This document shows, one piece after another, positions 1-7,031 of a stretch of 64,000 nt of DNA. The notes beneath the pieces were generated by a model. It was given only the letters and a program-made list of their open reading frames with translations, did not search any database and was not told the origin of the DNA. Source of the stretch: Candidatus Nitrosotalea sinensis. GTDB taxonomy: Archaea > Thermoproteota > Nitrososphaeria > Nitrososphaerales > Nitrosopumilaceae. The stretch lies in NCBI RefSeq assembly GCF_900143675.1, contig NZ_FRFC01000003.1:186001-250000 (forward strand). The letters are read 5' to 3'. The position numbers and the translations under genes are program-made. Each line of letters opens with the position of its first letter. The first letter of the stretch is position 1.

Positions 1-1
1 A

Positions 2-610
2 TCTGGAAGTGATATTGATTATTCTTTTGCTGATCCTGATCACAAAATAATCAACTATCTACAAACACAATTTGCATCTGAACTTGTAGATCAACAAGGT
101 GGAAAAATGATAACCAAAGAAATATCTCCTGATATGACAAATAATGGTACATTTACTATCAAAGTGCTTAGCTTTACAGACTATCCCTCATTTGGAAGTG
201 GTACAAAGATAACTCTTAGAACAAATAACATATCTGAAGATTCATTCTTTCAGATAAAAAATGATGTATTTCTTAGTGGATATCTCAAAGATATAACAAA
301 ATCAGGAATTGCATGGTTCTACATCTTTAATTCTGAGAAAACACATGATACGCCAGAGCCTGTTCCTGTCTGGGTAAAACGAATTGCTGGTTTGTGGTCA
401 AGTCAACAGGGACATGATGGTGATTTTAATGCTGCACTAAATTATATGATTGAACATAATATTGTAAATACCGATAATGGAAAAAATACCATATCTACAG
501 TACCCCATTGGTTACAAAAGAATGCCCACTTGTGGTTTACTGATGAGATTGGGGATAGCGTATTTGTTAATTCCATACAATATCTAATTACTAAAGGAAT
601 AATTTCTTAA
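2..610 (+). CDS. C-terminal part of a secreted-type repeat protein (5' end outside window)
   Basis: The reading frame is open from the first bases of the window, so this is the C-terminal part (about 200 residues) of a longer protein. The last 80 or so residues hold two related ~35-residue units. Each begins VP-x-W-(V/L) followed by a W a few residues on, and ends with a Y-(M/L)-I motif and NIV or GII. Units of this form recur in surface or secreted proteins of Nitrososphaerota; that comparison is from general knowledge. The upstream part is beta-rich and not recognised. No enzyme motif is visible. An internal Met at base 107 is unlikely to be the true start because the frame continues unbroken upstream of it. 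Confidence 0.7.
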   Translation, partial: SGSDIDYSFADPDHKIINYLQTQFASELVDQQGGKMITKEISPDMTNNGTFTIKVLSFTDYPSFGSGTKITLRTNNISEDSFFQIKNDVFLSGYLKDITKSGIAWFYIFNSEKTHDTPEPVPVWVKRIAGLWSSQQGHDGDFNAALNYMIEHNIVNTDNGKNTISTVPHWLQKNAHLWFTDEIGDSVFVNSIQYLITKGIIS

Positions 611-617
611 AATAAGA

Positions 618-691
618 TGCGGTCGCCGGGATTTGAACCCGGGTAACGGGCTTGGAAGGCCAGTGTACTAACCAAACTATACTACGACCGC
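618..691 (-). tRNA. tRNA-Gly (TCC)
   Basis: On the minus strand a 73-base cloverleaf plus discriminator A folds with a perfect 7-bp acceptor stem (GCGGTCG/CGACCGC), a 4-bp D stem with a GG-containing loop, and a 5-bp T stem with TTCAAAT loop. The anticodon loop CTTCCAA gives anticodon TCC, which reads GGA. One T/C mismatch lies in the anticodon stem. No CCA is encoded and no intron is needed. It lies 20 bases behind the Nep1 gene on the same strand and may share its transcript. Confidence 0.93.
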
Positions 692-711
692 TCACTCTGC
701 CAATCTTAGAC

Positions 712-1380
712 CTACATAATAATTCTTTTTTCATACTCATAAAGTACACGTGAAATTATGATATGGGCTTCAAGAGCCATCTTGTCAACTGATAGAACTT
801 TATCAAAATACTGTGCATTATTTTCGAAAAATTGACCTTTAGGAAATCCTCCAACCACAATACATGTATCATCACACATTTCTTCTGATAATTTTTGATA
901 TGAACTTTTGATGCCTTTGCTTGATAATGCAATTGTTTTTGTAGGATTGATTTTTTTAACGAGACTACCAAAATTCATACTTTCTATTTCAAGAAGTGTA
1001 TTTTCATTTTCTATTATTTTTCCAGTTGCATACAATTTTTCAACGAGTCCTGTGAATCTATGATATGATTTTGGTAGCCGTACATTTTGTCCCAATGTAA
1101 TCACTTTATCATCAATTGTATGAACAAACACATTCAATTTGTTCTCAAAATATAGGGGTATACTACAAGCTTCAAGAAGAGAAAAATGAATCAGATCTGG
1201 CCTGCCACGTTTTATCTCATTTTTGATTCCCTTCATTGCCGCAAAATGCCATGAAATATCAAGCAAAATCTCTGCTGGTCTTTTTCCAATTCTTCTGGCA
1301 TGTGATATTACTGAATTATGTCTCTGTAATTCTACAGGCACTAACTCTAGTGCAGCTTCAATTATTACAAGTGATAGCAA
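712..1380 (-). CDS. nep1: Nep1/Emg1 16S rRNA pseudouridine N1-methyltransferase
   Basis: This is a SPOUT-class methyltransferase that N1-methylates a pseudouridine in small-subunit rRNA and assists 30S assembly. The 222 residues match the family length. Visible signatures are GRPDLIH near residue 60, NVRLPKSYHRF-GL near residue 100, and GGFPKG near residue 178 in the SAM-binding trefoil knot. The likely start is TTG at 1380, because the N-terminal strand typical of Nep1 (VIIEAALELVP) follows at once and no ATG lies nearby. It diverges from the RNase P gene with only 34 bases between the starts, and the tRNA-Gly gene follows on the same strand. Confidence 0.9.
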   Translation of the reverse strand: MLSLVIIEAALELVPVELQRHNSVISHARRIGKRPAEILLDISWHFAAMKGIKNEIKRGRPDLIHFSLLEACSIPLYFENKLNVFVHTIDDKVITLGQNVRLPKSYHRFTGLVEKLYATGKIIENENTLLEIESMNFGSLVKKINPTKTIALSSKGIKSSYQKLSEEMCDDTCIVVGGFPKGQFFENNAQYFDKVLSVDKMALEAHIIISRVLYEYEKRIIM

Positions 1381-1414
1381 GATTGTAATTTAAGAGTGGG
1401 AATTATTAAACAAC

Positions 1415-1723
1415 ATGAAACCTGTCATTAAGGCCCTTTTAATAGAGAGAATGGGAATTCTAATTAAAAATGCTACTAGTAACGCAAGAGTTCATCCAGA
1501 ATTAGCACAAAGACAAGCCATGCTTGCAAAAAGACTTTCTACAAAATATCGTATTAGAATGCCATATGAATTACGAATTCACTACTGTAAGAGATGCAAA
1601 CAATTCATAGTACCAGGATTTACAGCAAGAATTAGAATAGGACGAAGTAATGTAAAATCAATACGTATTACCTGTAATTTCTGCAATCATACATATAGAA
1701 AGATAATAAAAAACAAATTCTAA
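1415..1723 (+). CDS. rnp4: RNase P protein component 4 (Rpp21/Rpr2)
   Basis: This is a protein subunit of archaeal RNase P, which trims tRNA 5' leaders. The 102-residue protein has the expected layout: a basic helical N-terminus (ERMGILIKNATSNA, then an RQAMLAKRLS helix) followed by a zinc ribbon built from a CKRC pair near residue 58 and a CNFC pair near residue 89. The length is normal for archaeal Rpp21. It heads a short run of RNA and ribosome genes with S19e and PDCD5, a common archaeal neighbourhood. Confidence 0.9.
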   Translation: MKPVIKALLIERMGILIKNATSNARVHPELAQRQAMLAKRLSTKYRIRMPYELRIHYCKRCKQFIVPGFTARIRIGRSNVKSIRITCNFCNHTYRKIIKNKF

Positions 1724-1730
1724 TAGGTCA

Positions 1731-1741
1731 ATGATTTATAA
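1731..1741 (+). promoter_or_regulatory. TATA-like promoter of rps19e
   Basis: The sequence gatttataaga lies about 30 bases before the ATG at 1766, the spacing expected for a leaderless archaeal transcript. This supports use of that ATG. Inferred from sequence and spacing only. Confidence 0.5.
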
Positions 1742-1765
1742 GACGAACTTTGAATTTTGGTTTTT

Positions 1766-2218
1766 ATGGCAAAGGCATATGATGTACCAGCCGATTTACT
1801 GATTAGTAAATTAACCGAGACTCTGAAAAACGAGGATATAGTACAACCAAGCTGGATTCCATTTGTTAAGACTGGAGCTCATGCAGTAAAACCTCCACAA
1901 CAGAGTGATTGGTATTATACAAGATGTGCCTCCCTCTTAAGAAAAATTTACTTACACGGACCTATAGGCATAAATGATTTACGATCAATGTATGGAAGTA
2001 CCAAGCCAGTTGGTTATGGAGGTGCTCATCATAGAGATGCAGGAGGTGCAATAATAAGAACTGCAATACATAGCTTAGAAAAATTAGGTTATCTTGATAA
2101 AGTTGAAGGAAAAGGAAGAACAATATCTCATGAAGGTATGAAGAAACTTGACAGACTTTCAACTGAGATCTTAAATGAATTAATTGCAAAGAATCCAAAT
2201 CTAAAGAAATATTCTTAA
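1766..2218 (+). CDS. rps19e: 30S ribosomal protein S19e
   Basis: Small-subunit ribosomal protein found in archaea and eukaryotes. The 150-residue winged-helix protein shows the family core: VKTGAHA near residue 35, then DWYYTRCASLLRKIY near 50, and the YGG-x2-HR loop near 90. The reading frame also offers a TTG nine bases upstream, but the ATG at 1766 gives the usual MAKAYDVPAD N-terminus and sits the right distance from a TATA-like box. The PDCD5 gene follows after a short gap, so the two are probably co-transcribed. Confidence 0.93.
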   Translation: MAKAYDVPADLLISKLTETLKNEDIVQPSWIPFVKTGAHAVKPPQQSDWYYTRCASLLRKIYLHGPIGINDLRSMYGSTKPVGYGGAHHRDAGGAIIRTAIHSLEKLGYLDKVEGKGRTISHEGMKKLDRLSTEILNELIAKNPNLKKYS

Positions 2219-2225
2219 TAAAATC

Positions 2226-2504
2226 ATGAGCTCTTCTAATCCAAACGATGATAGAAATCCAAGTGATGCTGAAGTTTCCGCTTTAAAGGAAAATGCTTTA
2301 AAAACTCTACTTTCTGCAGATGCAAGATTAAGACTAAATAACGTGCGAATGGTGAAACCTGATCTTGCAGCTATGGTTGAAAACTACTTGTTAGGATTAG
2401 CATCTCAGGGACGTCTGCATTCACAAATATCAGACGATCAACTAAAACAAATTTTATTATCTACTCAACAACCAAAACGAGATTTCAAGATAAATCGCAA
2501 ATAG
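2226..2504 (+). CDS. PDCD5-family DNA-binding protein
   Basis: A 92-residue helical protein of the PDCD5 family, archaeal relatives of the human apoptosis-linked protein. It has the three-helix core (ALKTLLSADARLRLNNVRMVKPDLA) and the charged C-terminus typical of the family. The usual archaeal role is described only as DNA or nucleic-acid binding. It lies 7 bases behind rps19e, the conserved archaeal order, which strongly supports the call. Confidence 0.88.
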   Translation: MSSSNPNDDRNPSDAEVSALKENALKTLLSADARLRLNNVRMVKPDLAAMVENYLLGLASQGRLHSQISDDQLKQILLSTQQPKRDFKINRK

Positions 2505-2546
2505 TATAGGGAAAATATATTAGGGGTAAACAGATCGATTATCGAT

Positions 2547-3596
2547 ATGAAAGCAGTTGTTTATGACAAATATGCTCCAAACGATGATTACAAATCCATT
2601 CTAAGTGTAAAAGATATCCCTGAACCAACTCCAAAGCCAAATGAAGTTGTTTTTCGTGTCAGAGCAGCAGCTCTGAATTATAATGATATCTGGGGTATGA
2701 GAGGTCAACCAGTACCAGTGCCATTACCACACATATCAGGTTCTGATGCTGCAGGAGAAGTTGTTGCAGTAGGGGCAGATGTTACTAATTTCAAGGTTGG
2801 AGATCGTGTCGTTTCACATTCTAACATGTCATGTAGAGTATGTGAAGCATGTACTGATGGTCGTGAATATGATTGCACAAAGAGAACCATTTGGGGATTC
2901 CAGACAGGACCTTTATGGGGTGCATATTCTGAGTTTACACATCTTCCAGAAGTCAATGTTGCAAAAGTTCCAGATAGTGTAAGTTTTGATGAAGCTGCAG
3001 CAGCTTCCATGACATTGCTTACTTCATGGCACATGCTGGTAGGAAGAGCAAGAATTCGTCCTGGTCAAACAGTACTCATTATGGGAGGAGGTTCTGGTGT
3101 TGGAAGTTTTGGAATTCAAATTGCTAAACTATACAATTGTAATGTTATTGCTACTGGAAGTCCAGATAAGCTTGACAAGTTGAAAGAACTCGGAGCTGAT
3201 TTTGCCGTAGATCATAGAAAACCAGATTGGAGCAAAGAAGTCAGACAGATTGCCAAGCCTTTTGGCGGTATTGATATAGCCTTTGATCACATCGGTCAAA
3301 CTCACTGGAATGATCAACTAACCTTGCTAAAATATGGCGGAACACTAGTAACTTGTGGAGCAACTACTGGATATGACGCAAAGACAGACTTGAGACATAT
3401 CTTTTTCAAAGGTACTAATATCTTGGGTTCTACACAGGGAACAAAAGCAGAACTAGAACAAGGCCTGTACTGGATGGGTAAGAAGAAAATTAAATCCATT
3501 ATAGATTCTGTATATAGCTTCGAAAATGCTGCTGAAGCACACACCAAGATGCTTACTGGTAAAGGATTAGTAGGTAAAATCCTCCTCAAACCATAA
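2547..3596 (+). CDS. MDR-family enoyl-CoA/quinone-type reductase (zinc-binding alcohol dehydrogenase fold)
   Basis: A 349-residue medium-chain reductase with GroES-like N-terminal and Rossmann C-terminal domains; the nucleotide loop MGGGSGVGSFG starts near residue 179. The structural zinc loop (four Cys in CRVCEACTDGREYDC) is intact. At the position of the catalytic zinc Cys the protein reads NYND, as in crotonyl-CoA carboxylase/reductase and quinone-oxidoreductase relatives, so it is probably a hydride-transferring enoyl-type reductase rather than a true alcohol dehydrogenase. Acryloyl-CoA reductase of the 3-hydroxypropionate/4-hydroxybutyrate cycle belongs to this superfamily, which makes that role a reasonable guess. 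A CitE-like lyase follows 12 bases downstream. Confidence 0.75.
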   Translation: MKAVVYDKYAPNDDYKSILSVKDIPEPTPKPNEVVFRVRAAALNYNDIWGMRGQPVPVPLPHISGSDAAGEVVAVGADVTNFKVGDRVVSHSNMSCRVCEACTDGREYDCTKRTIWGFQTGPLWGAYSEFTHLPEVNVAKVPDSVSFDEAAAASMTLLTSWHMLVGRARIRPGQTVLIMGGGSGVGSFGIQIAKLYNCNVIATGSPDKLDKLKELGADFAVDHRKPDWSKEVRQIAKPFGGIDIAFDHIGQTHWNDQLTLLKYGGTLVTCGATTGYDAKTDLRHIFFKGTNILGSTQGTKAELEQGLYWMGKKKIKSIIDSVYSFENAAEAHTKMLTGKGLVGKILLKP

Positions 3597-3608
3597 TCTT
3601 TTCTATTT

Positions 3609-4460
3609 ATGGCAAGACTCTTGCGTAGTCTTTTGTTTGTACCGGGTAATAACAATCGTTTCTTAGAAAAAGCAAAATCTCTTGTGGCAGACATTGTTTG
3701 TTTTGATTTAGAAGATTCTGTTCCATTGGAAGAAAAAAAATCTGCAAGAAACTTGATAAAAAATGCATTGAAAAACAGATCTGAATATGTCTCAGAAATT
3801 TATGTACGAACCAATTCTCCTGTTTCCGGAATGATACCTGAGGATCTGTCCGAAATTGTGCAATCCGGGATTGATGGAATAGTAATTCCTAAGGTGAATA
3901 CCGAAGATGAAATAAGAAAGATTGAAAAAATAATGACAAGTTTAGAAAAAAAACGTTCCCTTAAACCAATAGAATTGATAGCATCGATAGAATCAACACA
4001 AGGTGTTGTAAATGCATATTCTATTGCTTCATGCAATAGAGTTTCAGCACTAGTTTTTGGTGTATTTGATTTACTAAATGACCTAGGTGTGGAATATTCA
4101 AAGAACCCTGAAGGTGCAATATACTCTAGATCAAAAATTCCAATTGATGCAAGAGCAGCAGGAAAATATGCAATAGATGCAATATGGCAAGATCTCGACG
4201 ATACAAAAGGATTAGAAAAAGACTCTATATCTGCAAAAAATCTTGGATATGTAGGAAAAAGCATAATTCATCCTAATCAAATTGATGTTGTTCATCGGAT
4301 ATTCTATCCCACCCCTCAAGAAGTAGAATGGGCAAAAAAAGTCATTAATGCCTATACTTTAGCCAAGAAAAAGAAAAAAGGAGCTACTACTGTTGATGGA
4401 AAAATGATTGATGAAGTACATTACAAAAGGGCTATGGCTTTGATTAATTCTATAAAATGA
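3609..4460 (+). CDS. HpcH/HpaI aldolase, CitE-like (malyl-/citryl-CoA lyase type)
   Basis: A 283-residue TIM-barrel lyase of the CitE/malyl-CoA lyase family. The family N-terminus RSLLFVPGNN, the metal-binding FDLEDSVP near residue 33, the arginine in YVRTNSP near 65, and the IESTQGV segment near 120 with its metal-ligand Glu are all present. The C-terminal GKSIIHPNQI signature is also there. Such enzymes cleave or form CoA-linked hydroxy acids; the substrate cannot be told from sequence. It is close behind the MDR reductase, suggesting joint action on CoA thioesters. Confidence 0.8.
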   Translation: MARLLRSLLFVPGNNNRFLEKAKSLVADIVCFDLEDSVPLEEKKSARNLIKNALKNRSEYVSEIYVRTNSPVSGMIPEDLSEIVQSGIDGIVIPKVNTEDEIRKIEKIMTSLEKKRSLKPIELIASIESTQGVVNAYSIASCNRVSALVFGVFDLLNDLGVEYSKNPEGAIYSRSKIPIDARAAGKYAIDAIWQDLDDTKGLEKDSISAKNLGYVGKSIIHPNQIDVVHRIFYPTPQEVEWAKKVINAYTLAKKKKKGATTVDGKMIDEVHYKRAMALINSIK

Positions 4461-4517
4461 GTATCTTGATCATATTTGATAAACATAAATCATCTCAATG
4501 TGAATGAAAAACCAGTA

Positions 4518-5108
4518 ATGTTTACCGGAATAATTGAAGGTCTTGGAAAGATTGTCAAATTTGGTACAACAACAAATAGCCGTAGTGCAGCAAAAATGCA
4601 CATTGATCTTGGTAGAATTTCTAGGGGTCTCAAAGTAGGAGATAGTGTAGCTATTAATGGCGTTTGTCTTACAGCAATCAAAATTTCAAAAGGAATAACA
4701 GAATTTGAAATGATTGGTGAAACGATCAAAAAAACTAATCTAGGATCATTGCAACGTGGTGATAAAGTAAACATAGAACGAAGCTTAAAAATTGGTCAAC
4801 GATTAGAAGGTCATTTTGTACTAGGACATGTTGATGGAGTTGGTATTATCTCTAAAATTGAAAAACAATCTAATCAAATACAACTTTGGATAAAAATTCC
4901 ACAAGAATTATCAAAGTATGTCATCAAAAAGGGTTCAATTACTGTTGATGGAATTAGTTTAACAGTAGTAGATGTGTTGAAAAACCAATTCTCTGTTTCT
5001 TTAATACCACACACTGTGAAAATAACTAATCTTAGTTACAAAAAAATTGGCGATAAAGTTAATATTGAAACTGACATCCTTGGAAAATACATTTTATCTG
5101 ATGATTAA
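4518..5108 (+). CDS. ribE: Riboflavin synthase, bacterial two-domain type
   Basis: Converts two 6,7-dimethyl-8-ribityllumazine molecules into riboflavin. Two lumazine-binding barrels are visible: the first starts MFTGIIEGLG and contains VGDSVAINGVCLTA, the second contains GHFVLGHVDGVG and KGSITVDGISLTV. The ATG at 4518 is preferred over an upstream TTG because MFTGI is the conserved enzyme N-terminus. Many archaea use an unrelated one-domain riboflavin synthase, so a bacterial-type enzyme beside archaeal-type GTP cyclohydrolase III is a mosaic pathway. It is followed by ribB after a promoter-bearing 74-base gap. Confidence 0.93.
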   Translation: MFTGIIEGLGKIVKFGTTTNSRSAAKMHIDLGRISRGLKVGDSVAINGVCLTAIKISKGITEFEMIGETIKKTNLGSLQRGDKVNIERSLKIGQRLEGHFVLGHVDGVGIISKIEKQSNQIQLWIKIPQELSKYVIKKGSITVDGISLTVVDVLKNQFSVSLIPHTVKITNLSYKKIGDKVNIETDILGKYILSDD

Positions 5109-5111
5109 TCT

Positions 5112-5136
5112 ATTACCATTATAGTGGTAATTACCA
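5112..5136 (+). promoter_or_regulatory. Palindromic candidate operator before ribB
   Basis: Three copies of the half-site TTACCA/TGGTAA lie here. One pair forms ATTACCA-(6)-TGGTAAT, and the second and third join as the perfect 12-base palindrome TGGTAATTACCA (5125-5136). The block ends 14 bases before the TATA-like element of ribB, a good place for a regulator. A riboflavin regulator such as RbkR is a natural candidate, but that is inference. Confidence 0.5.
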
Positions 5137-5148
5137 ATTTTCGAGTAA

Positions 5149-5159
5149 GATTTATAACA
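5149..5159 (+). promoter_or_regulatory. TATA-like promoter of ribB operon
   Basis: The element gatttataaca is centred 29 bases before the ribB ATG at 5183, consistent with a leaderless transcript starting near the ATG. It implies that ribB and the genes behind it can be transcribed separately from ribE. Confidence 0.55.
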
Positions 5160-5182
5160 TTAGTGAAAAGCTGATCATATGT

Positions 5183-5863
5183 ATGTCTCTAGATGAAGCA
5201 CTAACATCACTTCGTAGAGGTGATTTTATTTTGCTCCATGATGGAGGAAAACGTGAAAATGAGGTAGATATGGTTGTTGCAGCAGAATTTGTAACTCCTG
5301 AGCATATTGCACGTATGAGAAAAGATGCAGGGGGTCTAATTTGCATGTCTATCAATCATGGATTTGCATCTAATTTAGGATTGAACTATATGCATGAAAT
5401 TCTTTCTACATCACAAAATTTTGACTCTGGATTAAAAAAGATGATTATTGGTACTGCACCTTATGGGGATAGGCCATCATTTTCAATTTCAATTAATCAC
5501 AAGGATACATTTACCGGGATTACCGACAAAGATAGGGCACTTACTATTTACGAAATGTCTCAACTATTCAAAAATAACAAACCTGACAAAAAAGAAATTT
5601 TCAATTCAAATTTTAGAACACCTGGTCATGTGCCATTACTTATAGCATCAGAAGGATTGTTGTCCAATAGGCTTGGGCATACTGAAATGTCGATTTATCT
5701 AATGAAACTTGCAGGACTCTCACCAGTTACAGCAATATGTGAAATGTTAGATTCTCAAACATATGCCGCATTATCCACTAAAAAAGCACAAGAATACGCA
5801 AAAAATAATGCTATACCATATTTTGATGGTACTGAACTTGTCAAACTTGCTAGGGGGAATTAA
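5183..5863 (+). CDS. ribB: 3,4-dihydroxy-2-butanone 4-phosphate synthase
   Basis: Makes the four-carbon unit of riboflavin from ribulose 5-phosphate, with formate released. The 226-residue protein carries the acidic active-site segment RENEVDMVVAAE (residues 24-35), the TPEHIARMRKDAGGLIC helix, and a C-terminal region with RTPGHVPLL and GLSPVTAICEM. It is a stand-alone RibB, not fused to GTP cyclohydrolase II, in keeping with the separate GTP cyclohydrolase III two genes downstream. ribH begins two bases after the stop. Confidence 0.93.
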   Translation: MSLDEALTSLRRGDFILLHDGGKRENEVDMVVAAEFVTPEHIARMRKDAGGLICMSINHGFASNLGLNYMHEILSTSQNFDSGLKKMIIGTAPYGDRPSFSISINHKDTFTGITDKDRALTIYEMSQLFKNNKPDKKEIFNSNFRTPGHVPLLIASEGLLSNRLGHTEMSIYLMKLAGLSPVTAICEMLDSQTYAALSTKKAQEYAKNNAIPYFDGTELVKLARGN

Positions 5864-5865
5864 AA

Positions 5866-6282
5866 TTGAATATTGCAATTGTTGCTGCTGAGTTTAATAG
5901 TGAAGTGACTTCAAAAATGCTTGAACTTGCTAGAGAAAAAGCACATGCATTGAAAATAAATGTCAACCACATATGTAGAGTACCTGGAGTATTTGATATG
6001 CCTCTTTTGATTGATGTATTGCTACAAAGAAAAGATATTGATGCGATAGTGACTATTGGAGCAGTAATTAAAGGACAAACCAAACATGATGAACTAATCT
6101 CAAATGTAACTGCAAAGATATTATCGGATCTTTCTATAAAATATCAAAAACCAGTAACTTTGGGAATAACTGGTCCTGGAATGAGTGATAGACAAGCACA
6201 TCAAAGAATCAGGCCTGTATCTGAAAGGGCTGTAGAAGCTGCTAAGAAATTATTTGATGAATTGGAAAAGATTAGAAAATGA
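5866..6282 (+). CDS. ribH: 6,7-dimethyl-8-ribityllumazine synthase
   Basis: Condenses the RibB product with 5-amino-6-ribitylamino-uracil to give the lumazine that RibE uses. The 138-residue length fits the family. Visible features are the VAAEFNSEVT N-terminus with the substrate-binding aromatic residue, the PGVFDMPL segment near residue 45, and the ITIGAVIKGQT-H-type loop (VTIGAVIKGQTKHDE) with its catalytic His. The start is TTG, two bases after ribB. The stop overlaps the ATG of the next gene. Confidence 0.92.
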   Translation: MNIAIVAAEFNSEVTSKMLELAREKAHALKINVNHICRVPGVFDMPLLIDVLLQRKDIDAIVTIGAVIKGQTKHDELISNVTAKILSDLSIKYQKPVTLGITGPGMSDRQAHQRIRPVSERAVEAAKKLFDELEKIRK

Positions 6283-7031
6283 TACAGATAACTATAATCA
6301 AGATTACTGGATATGGTCCATGGACCCTAACTCTTGGTAGCGATAGAGAACACAGGCTACAGATACTCCAAGCACAATTATACAAAGAGATTCAAAATTT
6401 ATTTTCTCAAAAGAATTGCCTTGCATTTCCAAATAGATTCGATGAAATATTTGTGATAACAAATGGCCTTTCAATAGATGATCATACTGAAATACAAAAA
6501 CAATTGATAAAATTATTTGATTTGGGATTATCCATGTCTATAGGGCAAGGAAATACCCCTCTGGAGGCAAGTGTAAATGCAGACAAGGCAAGACGATCTA
6601 AAACAAGCCTGAACAAGGATTATGATATCTTTGGATTACCTATGAAAGAAGATGCGGATTTAGTTCAAATTATACATATGGATGTGGATGGCTCTACATC
6701 AGTTTCTGCAAAAAAATCTCCTTATGAGGTGTCATCACTTGTCATAAAACTATATTCCGAAATGTCTGAATTTTTCTTACAAAAAAATTCACTTGCATTT
6801 TTTATGGGTGGAGATAATTTTATGATAATAAATTCTCAAGCAAATAAAAATGACATAACTCAATTTCTTGAAATTATTAAACAAAAATATGATATCTCAT
6901 TTAACTGTGGAATTGGAACTGCAAAGACAGGAAGAGATGCAGCAAGATTAGCTACTCAATCATTAGATAAGATTCGCCAACTCCGTGATTCTGGAAAAAA
7001 AGATACACGAATTCTTGAATTAACATGCTGA
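6279..7031 (+). CDS. arfA: GTP cyclohydrolase III (ArfA, formylamino-pyrimidine forming)
   Basis: First enzyme of archaeal riboflavin synthesis: opens GTP to a 2-amino-5-formylamino pyrimidine nucleotide. The protein is 250 residues and has the family N-terminus KITGYGPWTLTLGSDREH and the FPNRFDE motif. HMDVDGST near residue 130 carries metal-binding acids in a cyclase-like fold, and FFMGGDNFM lies near 175. It starts with ATG overlapping the ribH stop. No bacterial GTP cyclohydrolase II is present here, so the pathway entry is archaeal. Confidence 0.93.
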   Translation: MIQITIIKITGYGPWTLTLGSDREHRLQILQAQLYKEIQNLFSQKNCLAFPNRFDEIFVITNGLSIDDHTEIQKQLIKLFDLGLSMSIGQGNTPLEASVNADKARRSKTSLNKDYDIFGLPMKEDADLVQIIHMDVDGSTSVSAKKSPYEVSSLVIKLYSEMSEFFLQKNSLAFFMGGDNFMIINSQANKNDITQFLEIIKQKYDISFNCGIGTAKTGRDAARLATQSLDKIRQLRDSGKKDTRILELTC

